From Nitrospirae bacterium CG1_02_44_142 (GTDB taxonomy: Bacteria; Nitrospirota; Thermodesulfovibrionia; Thermodesulfovibrionales; UBA1546), in NCBI GenBank assembly GCA_001871685.1, contig MNVK01000026.1, positions 1 through 6,134 of the forward strand: 6,134 bases of DNA, written 5' to 3'. Shown in pieces: positions 1-4,737 of this stretch. The notes under the pieces were generated by a model. The model worked only from the letters and a program-made list of their open reading frames with translations. It did not search any database and had not been told where the DNA came from. Every line of letters begins with the position of its first letter. Position 1 is the first letter of the stretch. A program made the position numbers and the translations under genes.

Positions 1-540
1 GACGGCCATATCCCTTCTTCAAGCCTTGCCTATCCGCTTGCGGCAAAGGTGTCATCCGCAAAAATAACATCAAAGAGTGACACGGGCGGCATCAGGTTAG
101 GGTTGAAGAATGACGCCGAGCTAAGAAAGGCTGTTTCAGAACTGCTGAAAATTAAGGATGCAGAAGGCGTGCTTGTAGAGGAGATGGCTCGCGAGGGGAT
201 TGAGGTCATCATAGGCGGTGTGCTTGACAGGCAGTTCGGGGCTGTTGTGATGTTCGGCATCGGCGGGGTGTTTGTTGAAGTTTTCAAAGACATCGCCTTT
301 GCCCTTGCGCCTTTAAAAGAAGAAGACGCTCTCTGGCTTATTACTCAGGTAAAGGGATACAGGCTTCTTGAAGGCTTTCGCGGAAAACCCGCTGTTGATA
401 AGGATGCGCTGATTAAAGCAATACTTGTAGTCTCAGAGATTATCTCATCTGGCTATGTTGAGGAAATAGACCTGAATCCTGTTGCGCTTTATCCAAAGGG
501 CGCAATGGTGCTGGACGCAAAGATGGCAGTCAGAACTTAG
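1..540 (+). CDS. ADP-forming acyl-CoA synthetase (acetate-CoA ligase), ATP-grasp beta subunit or domain, 5'-truncated by window edge
   Basis: The frame is open from base 1 and ends in TAG at 538-540, giving 179 visible residues. The protein is the C-terminal part of the ATP-grasp (ATP-grasp_5) half of ADP-forming acetyl/acyl-CoA synthetases, which convert acyl-CoA + ADP + Pi to acid + CoA + ATP in the cytosol. Recognisable blocks are AYPLAAKV (residues 10-17), KSDTGGIRLGLK (25-36), EEMAREGIEVIIGG (~60-73), the RQFGAVVMFGIGGVFVEV core followed by KDIAFALAPL (~96-105), and the terminal EEIDLNPVALYP that closes the ATP-grasp fold. Most family members have His just before KSD (HKSD), proposed as the second phospho-histidine; here it is Ser24 (codon 70-72). 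An internal GTG at 49 should not be taken as the start, because homology continues upstream of it. It could be a separate beta subunit or the end of an alpha-beta fusion; the window cannot tell. Confidence 0.9.
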   Translation, partial: DGHIPSSSLAYPLAAKVSSAKITSKSDTGGIRLGLKNDAELRKAVSELLKIKDAEGVLVEEMAREGIEVIIGGVLDRQFGAVVMFGIGGVFVEVFKDIAFALAPLKEEDALWLITQVKGYRLLEGFRGKPAVDKDALIKAILVVSEIISSGYVEEIDLNPVALYPKGAMVLDAKMAVRT

Positions 541-557
541 TGTTAGTGATTAGTGTC

Positions 558-589
558 AGTGTGAGTAATTCTCTAAAAGAACTTACACT
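558..589. terminator. hairpin between convergent genes, possible bidirectional terminator
   Basis: AGTGTGAG (558-565) pairs with CTTACACT (582-589) with one G-U pair, and TTCT/AGAA can add four inner pairs. It sits in the 67-bp gap between the converging synthetase and peroxiredoxin genes, where a shared terminator is expected. Neither side has a clear T-run, so it is not a canonical intrinsic terminator. Confidence 0.3.
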
Positions 590-607
590 CTCCACTGTCG
601 CTTACAC

Positions 608-1216
608 TTATTTCAGCGCCTCGTAAACCCTTCCCACCATTTTTTCAGACGGTTTCAGCGTCTTTTCGCCGGGTTTCCATGATGCAGGACATGCCTCATC
701 TGTATGCGCTGCAAGATGCGCATTAGCCTGTATCTTCCTTAATATTTCCTCTGCATTTCTTCCGACATTGTAAAAATTAACTTCCGATGCAAGAAGTTTT
801 CCATCGGGGCTTATGATAAATGTCCCTCTCAGCGCATGTCCTGTTTCCTCGTCATAAACACCGAACATCTTTGAGAGTTTTGCCGTGCGGTCTGAGCCCA
901 TCGGGAATTTCACTTTTTCCAGCATTTTTTCTTCCCTCTTCCACGCGAGGTGGACAAATTTTGTGTCCGTGCTTACTGTGATAACCTCTGCATTTTCTTT
1001 TTTAAGGTTTTCATACTGACCTGCCAGGTCAGCAAACTCGGTTGCTCAGACAAATGTGAAATCAGCAGGATAGAAAAAAAGTATGGTCCACTTGCCTTCT
1101 TTCTTCAAGGCCTCAAGGCTTCTTTCTCCGAAGAAATTCTCTGTCGGCTCAAAGGTCTCAATCTTAAAATCAGGCACAGTCTGCCCCACTCTTAAACCAC
1201 AGCATGTTTCACTCAT
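608..1216 (-). CDS. selenocysteine-containing AhpC-type peroxiredoxin (prxU-like), TGA at codon 57 read as Sec
   Basis: This thiol- or selenol-dependent peroxidase reduces H2O2, organic peroxides or peroxynitrite in the cytosol. The frame runs 202 residues from ATG 1216-1214, preceded by AGGAGG six bases upstream, to TAA at 610-608. It has a single internal TGA at 1048-1046. The TGA falls exactly where AhpC/Prx1 proteins have the peroxidatic Cys: FYPADFTFV-U-ATEFADLAGQ, giving T54-x-x-U57. Downstream the frame is intact with family features: the conserved Arg in ALRGTFIISPDG (R130) and the resolving Cys in DEACPASWKPGE (C176), as in typical 2-Cys peroxiredoxins. Length is normal for the family. 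A hairpin 19 nt after the TGA fits a bacterial SECIS. The tRNA-Leu gene lies 57 bp upstream on the same strand, so co-transcription is possible. The alternative is a nonsense mutation of a Cys codon, but the undamaged downstream frame makes this less likely. Confidence 0.9.
1014..1034 (-). promoter_or_regulatory. candidate bacterial SECIS hairpin in the peroxiredoxin mRNA
   Basis: On the minus strand TGCTGACC (1034-1027) pairs with GGTCAGTA (1021-1014). This gives eight pairs including one G-U, closing a five-base loop UGGCA. There are 19 nt between the UGA and the loop, and a G lies at loop position 2. Known bacterial SECIS elements are hairpins inside the coding region just after UGA, with a G near the start of the apical loop and roughly 16-37 nt of spacing. 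This element fits those rules and would be bound by SelB. Confidence 0.7.
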
Positions 1217-1273
1217 ATCGCGCCTCCTATCGTAAATTGTAATCTGAAAATCTTTAAACGGCAAGAGAGATAA

Positions 1274-1359
1274 TGGTGCCGAAGGCGGGATTTGAACCCG
1301 CATGGGTTGCCCCACACGCCCCTCAAACGTGCGTGTCTACCAGGTTCCACCACTTCGGC
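1274..1359 (-). tRNA. tRNA-Leu, anticodon GAG
   Basis: This is a class II tRNA of 86 nt including an encoded CCA (1276-1274). The acceptor stem GCCGAAG/CTTCGGC is perfect and followed by discriminator A. The anticodon stem is CACGT/GCGTG around loop TTGAGGG, with the anticodon GAG at 1324-1322. A long variable arm (TGGG GCAA CCCA) and a T arm GCGGG-TTCAAAT-CCCGC follow. The D-arm bases TGGTGGAA...GGTAGAC match leucine tRNAs. It decodes CUC/CUU. It lies directly upstream of the peroxiredoxin gene on the same strand. Confidence 0.97.
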
Positions 1360-1367
1360 ATGCTGAT

Positions 1368-1397
1368 ATACTATTACAAAAACAGCGATGTTTTCAA
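1368..1397 (-). promoter_or_regulatory. putative promoter of tRNA-Leu (and perhaps the peroxiredoxin)
   Basis: TTGAAA (1397-1392) is a good -35 box. It is separated by 18 bp from TAGTAT (1373-1368) as a -10 box. Transcription would start about at the mature tRNA 5' end (1359). Box quality is moderate. Confidence 0.45.
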
Positions 1398-1518
1398 GAG
1401 AAGGGTAATGCGGGAGGCGGTTAAAATCAATAAAAGGTATCGGGTAAAGGGATTTTTGCATAAATAATTCTCTCAGCGCCGGGAATTCCAACACCTGCTG
1501 TATAAAATTTTGTATGCC

Positions 1519-1977
1519 CTAACGGTTAGAAGCGTCTTGTTCGTAATTTGTTCCAACGATGAAGCCTTCAAGCTCTTTAATTTTATTTTCCTTCTCAGAG
1601 ATTACCATGTTCACGACATCGCGAATGCTGACAAGGCCTACGAGCTTGCCGTCTTCAAGGACTGGCAGATGGCGAACGTGCTTTTCGTTCATTAATGACA
1701 TGCAATGCTCTATATTATGCTCGGGACTTACGCAGAAGACCATCGGAGTCATGATTTCATGTACAGCAGTCTCCTTAGAGGATTTTCCTTTGAGTATCAC
1801 TTTTCTGGAATAATCCCTTTCAGTGAAAATGCCTACAAGATTCCCCTCGTTAACAACAAGAAGAGCGCCAACATCCTTATCCGCCATTATCTGCAATGCC
1901 TCATAAGCGGTCACATCCGGAGATATTGTGTAGTATCCCTTCTTTTTTGATTCCAGAATTCTCCTCACAGTACTCAT
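1519..1977 (-). CDS. stand-alone tandem CBS-domain protein
   Basis: The protein has 152 residues and starts at ATG 1977, with GAGGAGG about nine bases upstream. It consists only of two CBS motifs (a Bateman module). The first spans ~10-62 (YTISPDVTAYEALQIMADKD, then GALLVV, then GNLVGIFTERDYSRKV). The second spans ~76-130 (MTPMVFCVSPEHNIEHCMSL, then KHVRHLPVLEDGKLVGLVSIRDVV). The ERD and IRD ends of the two repeats are typical adenosine-nucleotide ligand positions. A Lys/Glu-rich tail follows. Such proteins usually bind AMP, ATP or S-adenosyl compounds and act as cytosolic energy or signal sensors, but the partner cannot be named here. No transporter, IMPDH or kinase domain is attached, and the neighbours give no functional hint. 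Confidence 0.92.
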   Translation of the reverse strand: MSTVRRILESKKKGYYTISPDVTAYEALQIMADKDVGALLVVNEGNLVGIFTERDYSRKVILKGKSSKETAVHEIMTPMVFCVSPEHNIEHCMSLMNEKHVRHLPVLEDGKLVGLVSIRDVVNMVISEKENKIKELEGFIVGTNYEQDASNR

Positions 1978-2201
1978 TGCTTTACCCCTCCTCTCTTAAA
2001 TTTTTCTCAAGTTAGTCCTTCCATCCGATAAAACAAAAGGCAAAACTGCCAATGTATCATTGCCGCCAGCACGGCCATCTTTTTCACGCTAAATCCGCCG
2101 CTTTCTAATCCCCCCCTCTTACAAAGGGCTTAACTTTATCGGGTAAACTTCTTAATCCATTTCTATCAGATAAAAACTTTTTTGTCAATCATCATCAGTT
2201 C
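1978..2201. other. intergenic stretch before the repeat island
   Basis: I see no convincing gene. The left end holds the RBS of the CBS gene. A 26-residue GTG-started ORF on the minus strand (2087-2007) has no RBS and no recognisable sequence. A C-run followed by TTACAAAGGG near 2110-2130 resembles decayed copies of C-rich/G-rich dispersed repeats like those at 5936 and 6000. Confidence 0.6.
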
Positions 2202-2238
2202 CATAAGTAATTGCACCACTCTGGAAGTCCGTTACATA
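2202..2238 (+). repeat. cassette-boundary repeat copy 1 (degenerate, 37 bp)
   Basis: This aligns to the 38-bp core seen at 3747, 4622, 4969 and 5640 through CACTCTGGAAGTCCGTTACATA, the last part shared with copy 3. The left arm has decayed (ATAAGTAATTGC instead of TATGTAATCCATTAC), so the palindrome is mostly lost. It marks the left end of the toxin-antitoxin island. Confidence 0.75.
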
Positions 2239-2375
2239 AAATTCTAAAGCCCCGACGCCCCAACCCCTTGATTGGCAATGATTTTTGTGTAAAAAAGTTG
2301 CAAAATCTTTTATTAAGCGGTATCGTTTTAACAACAGGCATGCAAATTTATGCGCTGGTTTTAATGTGATATAAT
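2239..2375 (+). repeat. long module of copy 1, near-identical to 3785-3923
   Basis: The 137 bp match 3785-3923 with five substitutions and one 2-bp indel by hand alignment. Blocks in order are TCTAAAGCCCCGACGCC, CCTTGATTGGCAATGATTTT, an AT-rich stretch AAGTTGCAAAATC, GCGGTATCG, and the extended -10 promoter. The first ~45 bp also occur after copy 4. No ORF lies inside. The similarity ends at the -10 box and the genes beyond are unrelated. Confidence 0.88.
2367..2375 (+). promoter_or_regulatory. extended -10 promoter carried by the repeat
   Basis: TGA-TATAAT is a perfect -10 hexamer with an upstream TGN extension and no good -35. It ends the repeat module and reads into the gene at 2454, leaving a leader of about 70 nt that contains the RBS. 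Confidence 0.6.
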
Positions 2376-2453
2376 AAAAGGAAATTTAGAGCTAAAGAAG
2401 GCATGAGAACAAGGTCAGGCTCTTAGCGGATATCAGCAAGGAGGTGATGAGAA

Positions 2454-2756
2454 ATGAAGGCTTTAGAAATAGATGACAAACTTGACAGCCTGATAAGCGA
2501 ACTGGAATTCAAGGATGCAAAGGAGGTAATTAAAGATTCTTTATTCACCGAAATTCTTTACAGGATATCTAAGTTTACAGATGAGGCATGGCGGTTTAAT
2601 GACAAATATGGGAAGACCTTGGCAGAGTTCAAAAAAGAATACGAATCTAAGTCGGAAGATTATGAAAACTACGATAACCTGATGGCATGGGAATTTGCGC
2701 AGCAAGGGAAAGAATACTGGGAGAAAAAGCTGGAAGAATTGAAAAGTGTTCTATAA
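2454..2756 (+). CDS. small acidic antitoxin-like protein, orphan, function unknown
   Basis: The protein has 100 residues. The ATG at 2454 is supported by a very strong Shine-Dalgarno AAGGAGGTGAT at 2438-2448. I do not recognise a named family. The sequence is charged and helix-prone, with the layout of small antitoxin-like proteins: an N-terminal part (MKALEIDDKLDSLISEL...) that may dimerise, a middle EILYRISKFTDEAWRFNDKYGKTLAEFKKEYE, and a C-terminal NLMAWEFAQQGKEYWEKKLEELK. The middle and end resemble small proteins often encoded beside PIN-type toxins, which is a resemblance from memory. No toxin gene follows directly; the next genes are a separate promoter and VapBC-type pair 80 bp downstream. 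It may have lost its partner or use the downstream one. Confidence 0.7.
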   Translation: MKALEIDDKLDSLISELEFKDAKEVIKDSLFTEILYRISKFTDEAWRFNDKYGKTLAEFKKEYESKSEDYENYDNLMAWEFAQQGKEYWEKKLEELKSVL

Positions 2757-2758
2757 AC

Positions 2759-2782
2759 TTAGCCTTAACCTTAGCCTTAACC
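2759..2782 (+). repeat. perfect tandem duplication of a 12-mer
   Basis: TTAGCCTTAACC occurs twice back to back (2759-2770, 2771-2782). It sits between the stop of the orphan antitoxin-like gene and the next promoter. It is small and may be simple slippage. Confidence 0.85.
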
Positions 2783-2793
2783 TGTTTTTATTG

Positions 2794-2802
2794 TGGTATA
2801 AT
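2794..2802 (+). promoter_or_regulatory. extended -10 promoter of the VapBC-type pair
   Basis: TGG-TATAAT is the same extended -10 as at 3915-3923. The -35 region is poor. Transcription would start inside the palindrome 2805-2819, a good place for autoregulation. Confidence 0.6.
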
Positions 2803-2804
2803 AC

Positions 2805-2819
2805 TTGCAAAGTTTGCAA
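2805..2819. promoter_or_regulatory. 15-bp perfect palindrome, likely antitoxin operator
   Basis: TTGCAAA-G-TTTGCAA is a perfect inverted repeat at the expected transcription start. It lies 2 bp after the -10 and 18 bp before the ATG at 2838. The same palindrome recurs at 5737-5751 before another antitoxin-like ORF. Toxin-antitoxin operons are commonly repressed by their own antitoxin at such sites; binding here is inference. Confidence 0.6.
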
Positions 2820-2837
2820 TATGATGGAGGTGTTAAA

Positions 2838-3107
2838 ATGAGAGTTGCTGTTAAAAAGGAAGGTTTGCCAAAAGAAATGCCTGAGAAAAAAATATCATCA
2901 GAAATTCAAGGTCTTTCTGCAAGTGAAATTGAAAAAATTATAAAAATGGTGCACCTGTTGAAAGCAGAGTTTTTTGGCGGAAAAAAGAAGGCTTCGATGG
3001 AAAGTTTTAGAAAAGCAAAAGGGGCATGGGGCGATATTGATATCAAAGGGATATACAAAAAACTCGATGAGGAGTGGAAGCAATGGACACCGCTAAAGTC
3101 TGTGTAG
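2838..3107 (+). CDS. putative antitoxin of the VapC-type pair
   Basis: The protein has 89 residues. ATG 2838 is chosen because GGAGG lies seven bases upstream (2826-2830); a TTG at 2805 in the same frame lies inside the operator and has no RBS. The family is not recognised: it is not an obvious AbrB, RHH or Phd fold. The C-terminal part (GAWGDIDIKGIYKKLDEEWKQW) looks like the toxin-wrapping tail of a VapB-type antitoxin, and the middle (SASEIEKIIKMVHLLKAEFFGG) is helical. It overlaps the PIN toxin start by 25 bp, the usual coupling of antitoxin and toxin. The first nine codons plus upstream 32 bp are identical to 5737-5795, although the rest of the protein differs, so the 5' end may come from recombination. 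The antitoxin role is inferred from position. Confidence 0.75.
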   Translation: MRVAVKKEGLPKEMPEKKISSEIQGLSASEIEKIIKMVHLLKAEFFGGKKKASMESFRKAKGAWGDIDIKGIYKKLDEEWKQWTPLKSV

Positions 3108-3493
3108 ATACAGATATTGTCATTGATTACCTCCGAGGAAGGAATAAAAATGAGGGAATTCTTCCTGAACTTATTGCAAAGCATAATGTATATATCTCGC
3201 CTGTTTCTATCTATGAGCTTTACTATGGAGGATACTATTCAGGCAAGGTTACCCCTGTTGATGATGTATTAGCAATGATTACCCCATTTGACTGGACAGC
3301 GGAAGATGCAAGAAAAGCTGCGCAAATTCATGCAGCATTATCAAAGTCTGGAGAAACCTTGACTATTAAGGATGTCTTTATTGCAGGGCTATGTTTATCA
3401 AGAACAGTTCCCCTTGTGACAAGAAATGTTTCGCATTTTAATAAAGTAAGGGGACTGAAAGTAATTGATGGGACTAAGTATTTAATAAGATGA
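3083..3493 (+). CDS. vapC: PIN-domain ribonuclease toxin, VapC family
   Basis: The protein has 136 residues. ATG 3083 fits best because GAGGAG at 3069-3074 is eight bases upstream; the GTG at 3074 overlaps that RBS. VapC toxins are Mg-dependent endoribonucleases cleaving tRNA or rRNA to stop growth, held inactive by the antitoxin. PIN acidic residues are visible: Asp9 in VCVDTDIVIDYLRGR, Glu45 in SIYELYYGG, and Asp97 in LTIKDVFIAGL, followed by LVTRNVSHFNKVRGLKV, which matches the family's terminal vTrN-xxF-xxv-gl block. The length is normal and no residue is missing, so it should be active. It is translationally coupled to the gene at 2838. The stop overlaps an ATG (3490) of a 23-codon ORF that I do not regard as a gene. 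Confidence 0.93.
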   Translation: MDTAKVCVDTDIVIDYLRGRNKNEGILPELIAKHNVYISPVSIYELYYGGYYSGKVTPVDDVLAMITPFDWTAEDARKAAQIHAALSKSGETLTIKDVFIAGLCLSRTVPLVTRNVSHFNKVRGLKVIDGTKYLIR

Positions 3494-3746
3494 ACTTCCA
3501 AACAGTAGAAGGCATAGAGCCGTTAGAAGAACATTTTGAACTCAAGGCTGTTTATGCCTAATAACAGACAATAAAATAAAGAAGATATTAAATTAAGGAG
3601 ACTTCGCTGCGGAATCGGGAAGCAGAGCAACCGGTAGTTTATGTATATGTAAAAAAATGGCGAGAGAGCTCGTCCCTTGAAGAAATAAATATGGAAGAAG
3701 TGGCGGCATAAACAAAATCCAACCGGCGTGAGCCTGCCAAGTTTCC
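3494..3746 (+). other. intergenic, possible decayed gene remnant
   Basis: No confident gene is present. A reading frame open at 3592-3711 encodes 39 residues ending QPVVYVYVKKW...EEINMEEVAA. This looks protein-like (charged, balanced) but lacks a good start, has stops directly before it, and matches no family I know. A 23-codon ORF starts in an ATGA overlap with the toxin stop (3490-3561). The region could be a relic of a former cassette gene. Confidence 0.35.
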
Positions 3747-3784
3747 TATGTAATCCATTACACAATCTGGAAGCCGATTACATA
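3747..3784 (+). repeat. cassette-boundary repeat copy 2 (38 bp)
   Basis: TATGTAATCC, then ATTACACAATCTGGAAGC, then CGATTACATA. The outer arms are inverted repeats with one mismatch. It separates the VapBC interval from the HEPN/MNT interval. Confidence 0.92.
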
Positions 3785-3923
3785 AAAGTCTAAAGCCCAG
3801 ACGCCCCAACCCTTTGATTGGCAATGATTTTTGTGTAAAAAAGTTGCAAAATCTTTTATTAAGCGGTATCGTTTTAACAACAGGTATGCAAATTTATGCG
3901 CTCTGGTTTTAATGTGGTATAAT
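3785..3923 (+). repeat. long module of copy 2, near-identical to 2239-2375
   Basis: The 139 bp repeat the module behind copy 1, including the CCTTGATTGGCAATGATTTT block and the extended -10 at its very end. Differences from copy 1 are five substitutions and an added CT near 3902. The similarity stops at the promoter and the following gene is unrelated. Confidence 0.9.
3915..3923 (+). promoter_or_regulatory. extended -10 promoter giving a leaderless HEPN/MNT transcript
   Basis: TGG-TATAAT ends six bases before the A of the ATG at 3929. Transcription would start at or next to the start codon, leaving no room for a ribosome binding site, and none is seen. Confidence 0.65.
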
Positions 3924-3928
3924 CAGTT

Positions 3929-4321
3929 ATGACAAAAGATGAAATTATAAATTACTGGCTGGATTCAGCAAATACAGACCTGAAAGCAATGAATAGTCTT
4001 TTTAAAAGCGGCCATTATATATGGGCTTTGTTTTTAGGGCATCTGGTTATAGAGAAACTTTTAAAAGCAGTGTATGTTAAAAATAGTGACGCCAATGTGC
4101 CTTATATCCACAACCTGACAAGAATTGCAGAAGAGGCAAGATTGGAATTGACAGAAAAACAAAAGGATTTTTTAGCTGAAGTTACTACATTTAATATTAA
4201 GTCGCGCTATCCCGATTATAAGAATAGATTTTACAAAAAGGCTTCCAAAAACTTTGCGGAGCATTATATTAAAGAGATAAAGGAGTTCAGACAATGGCTT
4301 CTCAAAAAGATAAAAAAATAG
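3929..4321 (+). CDS. HEPN-domain protein, toxin of a HEPN/MNT pair
   Basis: The protein has 130 residues and matches the HEPN family (PF05168-like). It shows DEIINYWLDSANTDLKAMNSLFKSGHY at 4-30, the GHLVIEKLLKAVYV helix (37-50) that corresponds to the qaaEKalKAl signature, HNLTRIAEEA (61-70), and SRYPDY (92-97). HEPN partners of MNT proteins are usually RNases blocked by AMPylation or complex formation. The canonical R-x4-6-H catalytic motif is not visible; R93 of RYPDY and H61 or H112 are the nearest candidates, so RNase activity is not certain. No Shine-Dalgarno precedes ATG 3929, whose promoter lies only six bases away, so translation is probably leaderless. It overlaps the nucleotidyltransferase by 28 bp, and toxin-first order is normal for this system. 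Confidence 0.9.
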   Translation: MTKDEIINYWLDSANTDLKAMNSLFKSGHYIWALFLGHLVIEKLLKAVYVKNSDANVPYIHNLTRIAEEARLELTEKQKDFLAEVTTFNIKSRYPDYKNRFYKKASKNFAEHYIKEIKEFRQWLLKKIKK

Positions 4322-4617
4322 CTTATCAAAAGATTAAAGACTATATAAAAATTATAAAGCAAAACGGAATTGATGTCTGGAGGGTATACCTTTACGGCTC
4401 TTACGCAACAAACAGATTCACAGATAAGAGCGATATTGATGTTGCAATATTTTTTAATAAAGACGATATAGACGGTTTTGTGGAAGACGCCCAGTTGATG
4501 AAACTGACAAGAAAGATAGATTTAAAAATTGAACCGCATTCATTTGCAAGGTTGGATTTTGATAAAACAGACCCATTTGTCAGGGAAATAATAACCAAAG
4601 GCAAAAGAATCCTCTGA
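4294..4617 (+). CDS. mntA: MNT-type minimal nucleotidyltransferase, antitoxin of the HEPN pair
   Basis: The protein has 107 residues. ATG 4294 has GGAG at 4282-4285, eight bases upstream. The nucleotidyltransferase signature is GS(Y)-x9-DxD: G35-S36 in YLYGSYATNRFTDKSDIDVA with D47 and D49, and D76 in RKIDLKIEPHSF is the probable third carboxylate. Known MntA antitoxins AMPylate the HEPN toxin on a conserved tyrosine and so neutralise it. The active site looks complete, supporting the enzymatic type of antitoxin. It is coupled to the HEPN gene by a 28-bp overlap. Copy 3 of the repeat begins four bases after its stop, so the cassette ends tightly here. Confidence 0.93.
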   Translation: MASQKDKKIAYQKIKDYIKIIKQNGIDVWRVYLYGSYATNRFTDKSDIDVAIFFNKDDIDGFVEDAQLMKLTRKIDLKIEPHSFARLDFDKTDPFVREIITKGKRIL

Positions 4618-4621
4618 CCAT

Positions 4622-4659
4622 TATGTAATCCATTACACACTCTGGAAGTCCGTTACATA
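4622..4659 (+). repeat. cassette-boundary repeat copy 3 (38 bp)
   Basis: TATGTAATCC, then ATTACACACTCTGGAAGT, then CCGTTACATA. The right arm keeps seven complementary bases (TTACATA). It shares the CTCTGGAAGTCCGTTACATA end with copy 1. No long module follows. Confidence 0.92.
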
Positions 4660-4699
4660 AAGGGCATATATGGGCGCCGAAATAAGGGTATCCCTGAAG

Positions 4700-4729
4700 T
4701 TGCATTTATTTAACGGCATGATTTAGAAT
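4700..4729 (+). promoter_or_regulatory. weak putative promoter of the DUF2283 gene
   Basis: TTGCAT (4700-4705) and TAGAAT (4724-4729) are 18 bp apart. The -10 ends nine bases before the ATG at 4738, which would make another leaderless message. The boxes are imperfect. Confidence 0.35.
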
Positions 4730-4737
4730 TTAATTTA

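Noticed and set aside
608..925. Separate gene starting at the Met of MLEKVKF
   Set aside because: It is the second part of the peroxiredoxin, in frame after the TGA, and has no RBS. Calling it a gene would hide the selenoprotein.
1046..1048. Sequencing error or frameshift pseudogene in the peroxiredoxin
   Set aside because: Both halves are in the same frame and only the catalytic codon is changed. A single base error is not excluded, but the SECIS-like hairpin and the exact position favour Sec.
950..1195. 81-residue plus-strand ORF opposite the peroxiredoxin
   Set aside because: It is antisense to a well-conserved gene, with no RBS and no family match.
1213..1494. 93-residue minus-strand ORF
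   Set aside because: It runs through the tRNA-Leu gene and into the start region of the peroxiredoxin, so it is a shadow.
2007..2087. 26-residue minus-strand mini-ORF before the CBS gene
   Set aside because: It has a GTG start without RBS, is too short to judge, and shows no recognisable sequence.
3747..3784. Xer dif or plasmid pdif site
   Set aside because: dif has ATAA-6 bp-TTAT facing arms within 28 bp. Here TTATG-like ends point outward around an 18-bp centre.
3523..3824. Overlapping minus-strand ORFs in the gap after VapC
   Set aside because: They cross the repeat copy, are Cys/Phe-rich and have no RBS; they are chance frames.
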